Below, one piece after another: positions 1 to 10,591 of a stretch of 64,000 nt of DNA (the first letter of the stretch is position 1; each line of letters starts with the position of its first letter). This DNA comes from Colocasia esculenta (lineage: Eukaryota; Streptophyta; Magnoliopsida; Alismatales; Araceae). The stretch covers positions 100,291,698-100,355,697 of the forward strand of contig CM024758.1 of assembly GCA_014218235.1 (NCBI GenBank). Direction: 5' to 3'. Below the pieces are notes generated by a model. That model was not told the DNA's origin and ran no database searches. It was given only the letters and a program-made list of their open reading frames with translations. The position numbers and the translations under genes are program-made.

Positions 1-437
1 CTTTGGTGGGATTCGACGTTATCTATCTGGGTATGGCTCGGTGTTGGGGTTTATCCGCACTATCCGCGTGATGTGCGTTTGCCGAGCCTCCCTTTTCGCT
101 GCACAGTAGATTTGTAGCCCGTGGATTCGTGGAGAAAATTTCCTGGCAATCTAGATGGTGCTCTTTTCGTGCCTCTCCTATCTGGTTGGACTCGAAGGAT
201 CGTCTTCATACTGAAGCTTTGATCTTTGATGGTTTCTTGTTCTATGTGTTGGCTGTTATCTACTTTCTCCCGTTGTCTCTTGTGTGTGAGAAGGCATGGG
301 TTGCTGTTCTGCCCCTTACTTTTATGCAGGGTATGGTCCGTCCTTCATCTTTCAACTATTGTACACTATATCCAACTGCTCTTGTACCCATCTTCTCTAT
401 ATAATACAACATCTCGTCTACTTGTCAAAAAAAAAAA
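1..437 (+). mobile_element. 3' end of a LINE retroelement
   Basis: The block ends in a T-rich stretch with a TATATAATAC-like segment and an A-run at about 427-437, which is how plant L1-type LINEs usually end. Its 5' part lies outside the window. No long open frame or recognisable reverse transcriptase motif is present, so this would be the 3' untranslated tail only. A target-site duplication cannot be checked because the 5' end is missing. It could also be a processed transcript of a host gene. The assignment rests on tail structure alone. Confidence 0.4.
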
Positions 438-607
438 GGTTGTTCCCACAAAAAATGGGATGATTTATCTCGGTGATATCTTATTTTCGTGAATATTTCG
501 GATCAGTCTATTATCGGGATATCACCCAAAAAAAAAAATTGGTGATACCAAACGGAGATGAAAAGGATAGTCTGGCGATGCCCCCTTTTATCTCGATACC
601 AAACATA

Positions 608-1157
608 GGTTTAAATAGGAGTGTTCATAGTTTGGTTTAGTTTAATTTATAGAAGATTTTTAAGAAATTAAATCAAATTAAATTCGGATCCAACCCGAAC
701 CAAATTAAATCGAAGTTCCTTAAAATCAAACCAAACCAAATCAAAATAAAATCGGTTTGATTCGGTTTAACTTAAAGATAAATAGACTTTTAGATTCTTT
801 TAGTCTTAAATAAGATTTTAATCACTTGTTTCTCTAATAAATCACTATCAAGTAAGATCTGAAATGAAATATTAAATATCGATGACCATATTACCCTCCA
901 TAATATATATTTTTACATAAATATAATGAATAAACAGATAGATGTATACAAATTAAAATTTATTATTGTAATTCAGTTTAATCGGTTTGGTTTGATTTAT
1001 AGAGTTTAGAAAACGAACAAAACCGAATTTCTTTTTTAGTTGGATTTGGAACCAAACCAAATTTTTTCCATGTTAAAACCAAACCAAACCAACCGAATCG
1101 ATCAGTTTGGTTTGATTTTTCGATTTGAATCGAATAGTGAACACCCCTAGGCTTAAA
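608..1157. mobile_element. Non-autonomous hAT-type MITE (616-1149) with 8-bp target duplication
   Basis: The element runs from TAGGAGTGTTCA (616-627) to TGAACACCCCTA (1138-1149). These are 12-bp terminal inverted repeats with one mismatch, of the form typical of plant hAT elements. It is flanked by GGTTTAAA (608-615) and GGCTTAAA (1150-1157), an 8-bp target duplication with one mismatch, as expected for hAT insertion. The 534-bp interior is very AT-rich and has no coding capacity. It contains sub-terminal GGTTTGGTTT/AACCAAACC-like repeats in both orientations, so the element could fold back. Mobilisation would need a transposase from elsewhere. Confidence 0.75.
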
Positions 1158-1759
1158 GGAGTCAGGCTCTTGAAAATAGCATAACTTAAGTTAAATCAGT
1201 AGAAAACAGTCAAACACAATTAACATAGAGGAAGGGACGGAGGATAAACTCCAATCAAAATGGGAGGGAAGGGATAAATCCAATTTGGCAACTTGATGGG
1301 CCACATATTACAAGATCTGGGGACAAACGACCTGAGATATTGGTGTTTTTAATAGGTTTTTGACAATCTTGGGAACACTTTCCACAGGATATTCCTTAGA
1401 CCATTAACGGCAAGAACCAAGGTTTGTGCATTACTTTCAACGGAGACTTTCTCCCCAAGGGCACTACCCTACAGTATAGCTTTCTCAATGCTATGGGCTT
1501 CAATAACTAAAGGAGATGAGGGAGGAATAATTTCAAAAGTGATTCTCACAAGAAGCCCTTTATCATGCAATATGTAGATCAAAATCAAAATTCAGATTTT
1601 GGAGATATTCTGAATTTATTCTCGATCTATCCCATGCCAAATTGCCCCTAGATGACTGTCCAGCAAGTAGCTACATATGTTAATCGAGAAGCAACAAAAG
1701 AGAAAGACCTTAAAATTGGCATTGTTACTGACATTAGAAGTAGGACACAAAAATGGTAA
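1158..1759 (-). pseudogene. Non-genic stretch with a possible LINE RNase H relic (1362-1560, minus)
   Basis: No gene is evident here. On the minus strand, one frame across about 1560-1362 reads with a single stop and includes a segment of the form V-x-V-E-S-N-A-x-x-L-V-x-A-V-N-G. This resembles the E-S-D...L-V...N-G region of RNase H domains found in plant LINE-derived reverse transcriptases. Asp is replaced by Asn and the remaining RNase H motifs are not visible, so it is at best a decayed fragment. The rest of the interval shows no recognisable feature. Confidence 0.22.
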
Positions 1760-1930
1760 AGCCCATGGTGTTAGAGCCTTTCATCACCTTTCCAAGGTAT
1801 TGAATCTCTCGTATAACTGGCCTTGATCGCTAGCCGTTTAGGTATATGTATCCACACCAACTCTAGTCGCAGCCGAGTTCTCCTCCATGATTTTCACACG
1901 GCAACCCGACCTCAATTCCACATCCACGAT

Positions 1931-1965
<35 letters not shown>

Positions 1966-2905
1966 CGAGAGAGAGAGAGGAGAGAGATGAGAGAGAGAGA
2001 GAGAAGGAGGCACACCATGTTAGGGGAGGAGGATGGCGGCTGGGCTCTGGTGCTTGGCCCAAGGTATAGGTCATCCGTGTGCATTTCTAGACTCCTATCA
2101 TTTTTCATAATAACCCAGTAATTTCAATAATTGTCCATCTATCTAGTCTGTCCAAAACTCTATTGCGTGCCTCTAGACCCAAATTTCAATTTGGTTTTAG
2201 CCAATCAAGTTAAAGACACCTTTTTAACTTAATTAATGTAGCCCATTATCTAATAATAGACCTAACGAACTTTTCGATCACGAAAAGTATCAAGCAACAC
2301 CTTGTGATCCCAAATGACATTAGGGATGAGAAACCAACTTTGGGATATTTCCATCCACTATTTCACATAATTGTAGACCTCATTCATACTATGTCCCGAG
2401 TCGGATTAAAGTACAATCGCATTGTCATATCTTAATATGTCTTGGCTTTATGGAACCTTGTCCTTGAAATCAGGTTCATCAAAAAACTCCTTTCCATGGT
2501 GAACTTTCGTACCATGGTGAACTCCATTAAACAACCTTTCAATTACAAAAAGTATCAATCAACACCTCGTGATCCCAAATGACATTGGGGATGAGCAACT
2601 CACTTTAGGACATTTCCATCCATGATTCCACACAATTGTAAATCCTCATTCATACAATGCCCCAGGCCGGATTAAGATATAGTTATACTGTCAGACCCTA
2701 ATATGTTCTGGTTTTAAGGAATCCTATACTCAAAGTCATGTTCACCAGAAAACTCCTTCTCATGGTGAACTCACATACCACAGCTAGGGGTTTTCTGAGT
2801 ACAAATACATAGGGTATTCTCTCTCTAATTTCATACTAAAAGTGAATGATTATGTGTTATCCACACAATTGGCATCACAAGATTCCATTGAGTGCGAATT
2901 GTAAG
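1760..2905 (-). mobile_element. Second copy of an Angela/Tork-like copia LTR block, 5'-truncated
   Basis: This block repeats, in the same order, landmarks present in the neighbouring LTR copy at 2906-4387. These are a 'caccatgagaaggag' segment, a 'gatcccaaatgacattaggg' segment (plus strand, near 2300 and 2565), a 'tgtccaaaactc' segment, and the GA-rich U5-like stretch followed by 'ggcaacccgacc'. It lacks the first several hundred bases of the LTR. It also contains an internal duplication: the 'gatcccaaatgaca' block occurs twice, near 2310 and 2570. It is probably a decayed LTR copy in tandem with its neighbour. Exact edges cannot be fixed by eye. Confidence 0.5.
1931..2006. repeat. (GA)n microsatellite
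   Basis: This is a GA/AG dinucleotide run interrupted by a few GG, CG and TG steps. It lies within the LTR-like block and accounts for the apparent small open frames around 1838-2108 on both strands, which should not be read as genes. Confidence 0.95.
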
Positions 2906-4387
2906 GTATTGACCAGGAAGTAGGGAAGACAACATACCTTAAAATTACATTGTTTCTAGCTTTGAAATAGGACATAAAAGTGCCATGAAGGGAGAACTTT
3001 TCACCACCATTGAGAGGTAGCAAATCTCCCATATGACTGGAGATGAATGAGAGAAGAATCTTGGCACTAGCCGTTCAAGCGTCCGATCTCTAAACATATT
3101 TGTATCTGCCTTGATCACAAATAGATTCTCCTCTACGATCTCCATATGGCGTCCCAACTTGAACTCTACCATCCACTATAAGAGAAGGTGTGGGAGGCAA
3201 CAAGAGAGGAGGGGGGCACCAAGCTAGGAAGAGGGGGAGAATGACAAATGTCCTAAGTTGTGGAGCTTCGCCTAGGATATGGGCCATCAACATGTATTTA
3301 TCGGCTCCTGACATTTTTCATAGAAACTCATTAACTGTCTACAATTGCCAACCTACCTAGTTTGTCCAAAACTCTTTTGTGTGTGACTCTTTAGACCCAA
3401 ATGTTAAATTTTTTTTCAACATATTAAGTAAAGAACATCATCTTCACTTAGCTAAGATAGTTCATTATTTAATAATGAATATAACATGATTTCTAATCAC
3501 AAAAAATATCTAGCAACATTTCTTGATCCCAAATGACAATAGGGATGAGCAACCCACTTTTATACCTTTCCAACCATAGATTTTGTATAGCTATAGACCC
3601 TCATTCATTTAATGCCCCAAGTCATATTAAGGTATGGTCGCACTATCAAATCTTAATATGTCTCGACTTTATAGAATCCTATACTCAAAATTAGGTTCAC
3701 CAGAAAACTCCTTTTCATGGTGAATTCTCATATCCTATCTACGATTTTTTAGTACAAATCCATAAGACATTCTCTCTCTAACTTCATACTGAGAGTGAAT
3801 GATCCTGTGTTATCCACACAATTACCTCATGAGATTTCCATTGAGTCTGAATAACTAACTATATAGAATCGAATCAAATATCTAATAGTTCTTAAGCAAG
3901 TCATCTTTTGTGACTCAAGTTTAGGATCCAACTATGCTACTATGATTGTAGAATGTCTTGATTGACTACTAGTATGATAACCACTTAGGGATTCTACGTT
4001 TGGGCAATTCAGTGAATTCATTTATATAATGAGCATCTGCACATATACCTTAGTATTTCCACACTAATAGCTATAAGATTAGTCATCCCCATCATATGGG
4101 TAGGTATCATGAGCACTAGTCTACTTGGATCTTCAACGTCCCATCTCAAAGATCCTATAACTAGGAACATTTTGAGCAAGTGCTTGTGGCTGATTGATCT
4201 CATTATCATAATTTAATTATGATTTAGTCATAATTGTATGTGTTCATAGACTTTATCACATTAAACAATAAATAGACATAAAATACTAAGATGTAATGAA
4301 GAAATGCCATTATAATTATTTATGAGAATGAGATAATACAAGAAATGTTGTCATCACATCATAGGTGATTTGATTGTTGGGCATACA
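2906..4387 (-). mobile_element. 3' LTR of a decayed Ty1/copia element (Angela/Tork-like), minus strand
   Basis: Read on the minus strand the LTR starts at 4387 with TGTATGCCCAACAATC, just after a purine-rich tract (4388-4401) that follows a copia RNase H relic. That is the normal pol-PPT-LTR order. A TGT..ATGCCC start is familiar from Angela/BARE-type copia LTRs. The body carries the 'atcccaaatgacaatagggatgag' landmark near 3527 and a U5-like stretch near 3090-3200. The same landmarks recur in the adjacent block at 1760-2905. The 3' edge is uncertain. There is no coding capacity. Confidence 0.55.
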
Positions 4388-4401
4388 TCTCTTTCAATCT
4401 T

Positions 4402-4790
4402 CCACTTGCACTAAAGCCTATCACCTACATGCTTGATCCCCGTCAACCTAAGGTGACACTAAAAAACAACCAGAGACAATGACTTATTTAGTGGATTTTG
4501 CAATATTATCTATAGAAGAAACTCCATTTATAGCTACATTTCCTATAGCTACAATCTCTCTGACCAAATGGTAATACCGCAAAATATGCTTTGACTTCTA
4601 ATGAGACATCGGCTCCTTTGCTTGCGCAATGACCCCATTGTTATCACATCATATGGAGATTAGATCAGAGATGCTCAAGACGACTCCCAACTTGTTAACG
4701 AAGTTCATCTAGAGTCCCTCTTTGACTACCTTAATAATAGCAATATACTCATTCTTGGTTGTAGAGAATCAACAGTAGTTTCTTGTTCTA
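4402..4790 (-). pseudogene. Relic of copia RNase H (pol C-terminus)
   Basis: On the minus strand this reads, with several stops, as the end of a Ty1/copia polyprotein. It has a segment like N-E-Y-I-A-I (the usual S-x-E-A-E-Y-I-A-x RNase H motif), then C-D-N-N-G-V-I-A-Q-A-K-E-P and S-K-H-I-L-R-Y-Y-H-L-V-R-E. The last two correspond to the catalytic D-N/S-x-x-A and the conserved K-H-I motif near the C-terminus. The polypurine tract and LTR follow directly downstream (lower coordinates). Upstream RT and integrase are absent. It is non-functional. Confidence 0.75.
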
Positions 4791-5481
4791 TACTTGTCAG
4801 GATGACATGATTGTAGTCAGAGTCACCATAGATGGCGTGACTATAGTCGCAGTTAGGTGGCATGGTGCGACTATGTTTTTGCTTTTTTCTGTAGCCTAGG
4901 TGCTCATGGTAGTCTGGGGGCATCTAACCAGGGGCGCCACGTGGCATTTTAGCATGTCCCTAGTCACACTTGGTTAGCCTAGTGCATGTGCATAGGGTGG
5001 AAGTTAATGGTGGTAGCTTCTTGCGTGCATGCCAATTGTCCAGCTAGTTTTCATAGGTAGGGTGATGATCCGTGGTTGTATGCTCGTGATTCTCGATGTT
5101 TTGAGCATCGTAAGGTTGGATGCATGTAAGAATGGGCCTTTTTTTTCTTATCGAATGGGGTTTTCCATGCAATGGGGTGTAAGGTCAAATCTGGGTGAGT
5201 TGGTGATTTGATCGTCGTATTAAAGGATAGCATGTGTCTTTTTTTCGAGTTCTCGGAGTCTTCCCAACCCTCCCTCTCTCCTATCCTAAGATTTTCTAGT
5301 GGTTTGTGGGCTGATATGACCTTGTGTAGTATTGTAAGGCCCTATATTTTGTGCATTTATGACTTTCTATGTGTGTGTTTTATACTCCTGGCCGAAACTC
5401 ACATTGACGACAACAAACTGTGTCGCCAATTATTTTTAACGGCAGACAAGTGTGTCGCTAACCAGTGGTTAACAACATACT
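4791..5481. other. Unassigned intergenic stretch, possibly with CACTA sub-terminal DNA at its end
   Basis: There are no credible genes. It contains pyrimidine-rich tracts near 5140 and 5270. The last 80 bases (about 5398-5470) contain alternating 'tgtgtcgc' and 'gacgacaa' type motifs. These vaguely resemble sub-terminal repeats of plant CACTA elements, but no CACTA terminus is visible. The stretch is cut at 5482 by a SIRE-type LTR end. Confidence 0.3.
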
Positions 5482-5976
5482 TGTTGGATCTAGATGGAGA
5501 TTTAAATGTCCTAGAGGGGGTGAATAGGACTTTCTGCAATTTAAAAGTTATTCGAATCTGAAAGAACACTTGACATAAGTGTTATGTGTGAAACAAGTGT
5601 AACTTGATGGAAACAATCACAAAGAATGCACAAGAAATTTATCCTGGTTCGGACCTCCTTTCAATCAGGAGTCCTACATCTAGTCCCCAAGGCAACTTGA
5701 TATTTTCCACTAACTACCAAAAACCCTTGGCCTTCTCTCCAAAGAGAGGTATTACAACCACTTGCTCCATAGCAAGTCTTCCCTTTACCAAAGGGGCAAA
5801 CAACCACTTACCATAGTAGGTCTTCCCTTCTACAAAAGGGGAAGGGAACAAACCTCTGCTGGTTCTACTCTGAAAGAGGTGTAGACAGAGTGCTTGCTCA
5901 GAGAATGAGAAAACACATATGAACAAAAGAGACATACAAATATGCGTGAAAGTTATAAACTCTTTCTAATTAAAGG
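5482..5976 (-). mobile_element. Truncated SIRE-type copia LTR end (fragment 1)
   Basis: Read on the minus strand this ends in ...GATCCAACA at 5482. It contains the arrangement seen at the 3' end of the other SIRE-type LTRs in the window: 'cctggttcggacctcc', 'ggagtcctac', repeated 'cttcccttt' blocks, then 'cctagagggggtgaatagg' next to the terminus. It matches the terminal 500 bp of the LTR at 6354-8355 closely. It is cut off at 5976, where a different LTR end begins, so the U3 part is missing. Confidence 0.7.
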
Positions 5977-6353
5977 TGTAGGATCGAATAGAGAGGATGA
6001 ACAAATCTAGAAGGGGGGGTTGAATAGATCTATCACCAATTAATGCAGAAGCTTAAGTAATTTAAAATTACTTTGAATTAGAGATCCATTCAAACAAACA
6101 ATCTAACTGATCTGATGCGTAAACGTGTGAATGTGTGTATATAATGTGTGAAGCAATTAGACAAGTAGAGTGAAAGCGAAATCCTATGCAAGCATCTAGC
6201 GCAGAAGAATAAATGAAACCATTGCACAAAGGATTTTTAGGTGGTTCGGAAATCACACCAGTGATTTCTACATCCACCCCTCACACAGTGAGGTCACACT
6301 ACTCAAACCTGAGTACAACACACACTGGAGCACGACGACTCCAAAACACCCTT
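5977..6353 (-). mobile_element. Truncated SIRE-type copia LTR end (fragment 2, different subfamily)
   Basis: It begins with 'tgtaggatcgaatagagagg' and 'ctagaagggggggttgaatag', the reverse-complement signature of a SIRE-type LTR 3' end. It then has 'gtggttcgg' near 6242, equivalent to the 'ctggttcgg' in fragment 1. The sequence between these points differs from fragments 1 and 3, so it is another subfamily. It is broken at 6354, where the SIRE-A LTR begins. Confidence 0.6.
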
Positions 6354-6387
6354 TGTTGGATCGAGATGGCACTAATGATGTCCTAGA

Positions 6388-6403
6388 GGGGGGGGGGGGG
6401 GGG
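6388..6403. repeat. Poly-G run of 16 in the LTR terminus
   Basis: Sixteen consecutive G follow 'cctaga', inside the conserved 'ctagaggggggtgaatagg' end of the SIRE-A LTR. Related LTR ends at 5482 and 5977 have only 5-7 G here, so this is an expanded homopolymer or a sequencing artefact. Confidence 0.9.
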
Positions 6404-7848
6404 TGGTGAATAGGACTTCTTGCGCTTTTAAAAATTTTATCTGAAAGTAGACAACACTAAGTAAAGTTGTTACTGTTTAGTGTAGTGTGTGAAATAAGTG
6501 TAAATTGGTGGAAACAATCACACAAATGCACAAGAAATTTTATCTTGGTTCGGCCCTTCCCACATGGAAGTCCTACGTCCAGTCCCCAAGAAACCTCTTG
6601 GGATTTCACTAACTGCCAAGAGAACTTGGCCTTCTCTCAACCTGAGATATATTACAAACCCACTTGCTCCCAAGCAAGTCTTTCCTTAACCAGAGGTACA
6701 AAGACTACCTATACAATAGGTCTTCCCTTCACAAGAGGGGCACTGCAGGAAACAAACCTCCTGCAGGTCATCAAGAATACAAATGATAAAGACTTGTGAG
6801 TCTGCTCAGAAGGATGAGCAAACACAAAGAATTCAAAAAGAGATACAAATAAGAATTTTCAGCTCTAACTCTTTCTAAACCTAGCAGGGTGGACTGAAGA
6901 ATAGATCTAATATTACAAATGCCACCCAACAGAAAAAGACTCCTAAGAACTTGAGAGCTTGGAAGATTGAAGACTGAGGTAGCTCTCTCTTTCTTTGAAT
7001 TCAGTAGAAGGCTTTTCAGAGACTTTTGCTTGCAAAGCAGATGGGAGTTGTGTTGCTGTCTCTCTGTCTGAGTTGATTCTCTTGTTCAAAACTCCAGCTT
7101 CTATATATGCTTCAGAGGCCTTGAGTTTCCATTTGAAATAGCCCGTTAGAGAACTAGTCGTTTGAGAAGTAGTTGTTGATCCTTTGGATTGAGACTTTGT
7201 TATACAACAGTCCTTCAGCTTTTGGATTTCCAATGTCTTCAGGCTAAACTTGTAGCATCAGTCTTCATTAATTATTCTGTAAAACTCCATGCTGAAGACT
7301 AAAAGCAAGACATGCTTCATAAATGTTCTGCAACAAAGGACAAGACAAGAGAATAGATACCTCCATACTTTCAGAGGTAGGTGAGATAGAAATATATGTA
7401 AAGTATAAGAACCTTGGATGGACAGATGTTCAGTGCAATAAAAGACAGACAGACAGTTGCATCCAGAAGGTAAGGTGAGGTTCTGACAGTGGTAGGTGAA
7501 CTCCTGACAGATACTCCACGTAGCTTATACTTACCATCGCATTTACTTCAAGACAACTGTCAAAGGAGAGAAGAACTGAACTTCTGATAAAAAGCAAGAG
7601 ACCAATTTGTATAAGTATTTTGAATCTATACAAAGATATTTTTATGTGTCATTTTGAGTATAATTTATCTTGCCTAACATAATATTTAAATGGTGGTAAA
7701 AAGAAAGAGCATTATTCTATAGGATATGCAAGTGTTAATCATTATGTAAAGGATCCCATAGGGATAACAACCATATTGAATTACATATAATCAAGATTGC
7801 ATGTATTTTATGAACTAACAAATTCATACAGAAATAATTGTTAAGTAC

Positions 7849-8154
7849 ACTTCGACTTTCCCAAAGTCAGAGTCAGAAATAAGAGATATAAGATGAACTT
7901 CGACATCGCAGAAGTCGTAGTGAGACTGATCACAAAATTCGACTTTTGGGAAGTCGGAGTGATATCAAACAGTCATACTTCGACTTCTGGGGAGTCGGAG
8001 TGCAAACAATAATAGATTTCGACTTTCAAAGAGTTGGAGTATAATATAGAGACTTCGACTTCTCTAGAGTCGGAGTGAAGTGATCTTACTTCGATTTTAA
8101 GAGAGTCGGAGTCTAGACTTCTACTTTTCTAGAGTCGGAATCCACAGTCGGAGT
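7849..8154. repeat. Cluster of eight 25-nt hairpin units in SIRE-A U3
   Basis: Eight units plus a half unit occur in about 300 bp. Each has a left arm like ACTTCGACTT, a loop of about 5 nt that varies freely, and a right arm like AAGTCGGAGT, so each unit can pair with itself. The spacers between units are unrelated and 3-30 nt long. Arm changes are mostly C-to-T or G-to-A (for example ACTTCGATTT, GAGTTGGAGT). The same unit type recurs at 36925-37080 in the internal spacer of this element. Confidence 0.9.
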
Positions 8155-8355
8155 TAATATGATACATAGTATATGTTGTGGACTTAGAGATTTTTCGTGA
8201 GTGTTGATCTATAATATTATACAGGTCATGTTACTTGTGGTATACTTCAATGAATTGGTTTGTAGAGAAAGTCTTAAAAGGTTTTGTCATAGCAAAAACA
8301 TAATATTAAAAAGAGAGAGTTGTTCAACAGATTTTCTAATGATAGTTGTTCAACA

Positions 8356-8370
8356 GTTCTCCCCCTTTTT
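8356..8370 (-). other. Polypurine tract of SIRE-A
   Basis: On the minus strand this is AAAAAGGGGGAGAAC, immediately before the LTR start TGTTGAAC. It is the expected primer for plus-strand DNA synthesis. A second similar run (8471-8478, complement of AAAGGGGG) lies 110 bp further inside, a common arrangement in SIRE-type elements. Confidence 0.7.
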
Positions 8371-8580
8371 GTTAATGATAGAAACATTTAAATAGATAGT
8401 GAAAACAATTTGATTTTGCAAAACTGTGTCCTATATAGTTGTTTCTTACTTTCTTTTTCAATTACTTTCTCCCCCTTTGTGGCATTAACATAAAGGATAA
8501 GAGACAAAGAGAGAGAGAGATATATACACAAGTGTGGAGAAACAAATCTATATCAATTTCTGTAAGATACAAAATTACAT

Positions 8581-9847
8581 TCAGGAGGCAGATAAAGAGC
8601 TGGGAAGATACAATGAAGGAGGGATCTTAGCCAGGAAAGGCTGAAGAAGAGCCCAAAGCTTCTGCTCATTGCCAGGGAAGAAATTCACAAATTTAGAGGA
8701 ATCTATGTGATAGGAGGGACCTATAGAAGGGATCTTCCTATAAGACTTGAGATGCCTACAATGAAAACAGTCAACTCTCCTATGGTAACCATGGCACAGA
8801 GTCTGCCTCAGTGGAACAAACTTCTTACTGGCTGCTAAATGGAGAAATTCATGCACAGTGATGTTCCAATGCAATCCTTGTGAATATGCTGCTTCCTTGG
8901 CCTGATAATAAACTAGATATATCTGCTTTCATTTATGTGCAATAGACTTCCAAAGAGTCTCATATCCTTTGTAGAGATACTCAGGAATGGATAGTTTGAG
9001 CTTCAAGCAGTCAGAATGATCTTCAGAGTAGGCTGCTGCCCACTGGTCTTCTGTGAATCTCTCAGACTCAGCAAAGCAATTCTCAAAGTCTATCAAGTCT
9101 TGAGAGTTCTTCGGTGCATGCATAAGGGCAAATTTGTGGAAAGATAGACTAAGGTTGTACTTTATTTTGAATCTAGTTGCTATTCTGATATGCCTATTAG
9201 ACATAACCTGGGAAAACTGCTTTCTAGAGGAGATTGCTCCTATAAGACTTTGATGCAGCCCAGATGGTAACCCAATTACCATGGTAGGAGTGATCACTCT
9301 CTACCCACGAACTAACATCTCCCACTGGCCTTTATTCACATCAGGAGCCCCCATTCTGAATCTGGCTTCATTAAACTACTTCATTCTAGTGTACTTGGTC
9401 TACAGCTCTCTAAGGAGGTTGCCAAACAGATCAAAGAACCTAAGGTTCAGGTGAAGGGGAACATCCATAAATTGATTTCTGGCCTGAGTGGCTTGGAATC
9501 TGAAGGCTTCATCAGGATAGAGTTTCAAGAAATCAGAAGGGGAGAGACTGTGGCTTTTTTGGGTGATGAGATTAATATCAGCCAACAGTACTTGTGAGGA
9601 TTGGATTAAGGAAGGGAGCCAGTCCTCAAGGGTGTATCCTGGCATCTCATGGACTTCAAGAAATACTTTGATGGATAGGAATTCCTTGAATAAGTTCATG
9701 TGATGTTCAGAGTAATGAATGAATGAATACCAGAAAGGAGGAAGAAGGGTGCTAGGATTGTCTTTCAACTGACGCCCAACTGTTGAGGATATGTAGTACC
9801 ACACTAGGTACAATCTTAGCTAGTGAAAGAGTGGTTCTGCCAGAAGA
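8581..9847 (-). pseudogene. SIRE-A second ORF (after pol), C-terminal part, broken
   Basis: Three minus-strand open blocks follow one another (9813-9400, 9297-8929, 8874-8581), separated by stops or frameshifts. Together they make a protein-like stretch of about 400 residues rich in aromatic and basic residues. It contains segments such as LLPPFWYSFIHYSEHHMNLF and WAAAYSEDHSDCLKLKLS. It continues the ORF at 34651-36538, from which it is separated by gypsy B. In SIRE-type elements this position holds an ORF often called env-like; I see no clear signal peptide or fusion peptide here. Function unknown, and it is disrupted by stops, frameshifts and the insertion. Confidence 0.6.
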
Positions 9848-10290
9848 AGTCACGCCTCGACATGGAATATCGAAACAAGAGGCAGTTATAAGTAAACGGG
9901 TACAGAGCAAGTACTAGACATCAAACCATTGAACAAGATTAAATACTAAAGCAAATTCTTCTCATTAATAACTTTTCAAATGTCTAGTTACAACCACTAA
10001 TATCAGAGCCATTCTATAGAGACCAATTACATTGAAATAAAAGTGAAAGACTAAACTAACACTCTAATCATAATACTAAGACACTAGGGTACTCTTGACT
10101 TCACTCTGGTCGTTCCCGTCCTCTTGAGTGTATGTGTCATCCTCGGTCTCACCTGAGAACACAACGACAATAATGCAGGGTGAGCGATAATACCCAGTAG
10201 GACTTAAATCTCAATAGTCAAACAGGCTTTAAATGATTAATGTATTAAAAGGCAGAGTAACTAATGATAGAGCGAGAGAGTCAAGTAAAG

Positions 10291-10500
10291 ATAGCATGAT
10301 AGCGCATGATGGAAATAGCACAAGCTTTCTAAGTATAGCACAAGCGTCGAGTATAGCACAAATAGCAAGATGGCCATAGCACAAATAGCACAAAGTATAG
10401 CAATAGCACAACGGGTATAGTATAGCACTTTTGTCAATAGACAACGAGAGAACATAGCACTTTTGATTGTCATTTAGGTAGTCGAGATAGATAGCACTCG
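10291..10500. repeat. ATAGCACAA repeat array in gypsy B LTR
   Basis: More than ten irregularly spaced copies of ATAGCA(CAA/CTT) occur in about 210 bp. On the element's own strand the motif is TTGTGCTAT and lies roughly 80-290 bases downstream of the TATA box, so it would be in the transcribed leader. The same array is present in the other LTR at 32130-32340 with small differences. Confidence 0.85.
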
Positions 10501-10582
10501 AGTGTAATGCCAAACACTCTGATCATTTAACACCCATGGGCACTAGCACTTTCGGACGCACATCCCAGGATCAGATCGAGCC

Positions 10583-10591
10583 CTTTATATA
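10583..10591 (-). promoter_or_regulatory. TATA box of gypsy B 3' LTR
   Basis: On the minus strand it reads TATATAAAG within a GC-flanked context. It is conserved at the same place in the other LTR (32421-32429). It is the likely core promoter, placing the U3/R border shortly downstream. Confidence 0.65.

Larger units (their letters stand above)
6354..8355 (-). mobile_element. 3' LTR of SIRE-A (2.0 kb)
   Basis: The right edge is ...GTTCAACA at 8355 (minus-strand start TGTTGAACAACT), directly next to a polypyrimidine run at 8356-8370, the complement of the polypurine tract. The left edge is TGTTGGATCGAG at 6354, so the LTR has TGTTG...CAACA inverted ends. U3 carries the hairpin cluster at 7849-8154. 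The end nearest 6354 carries the 'ctagaggggggtgaatagg' signature with a 16-base G-run. No partner LTR remains, so its insertion age cannot be read from LTR divergence. Confidence 0.75.

Noticed and set aside
1838..2108. Open frames on both strands with Arg-Glu or Leu-Ser repeats
   Set aside because: These are translations of the GA microsatellite.
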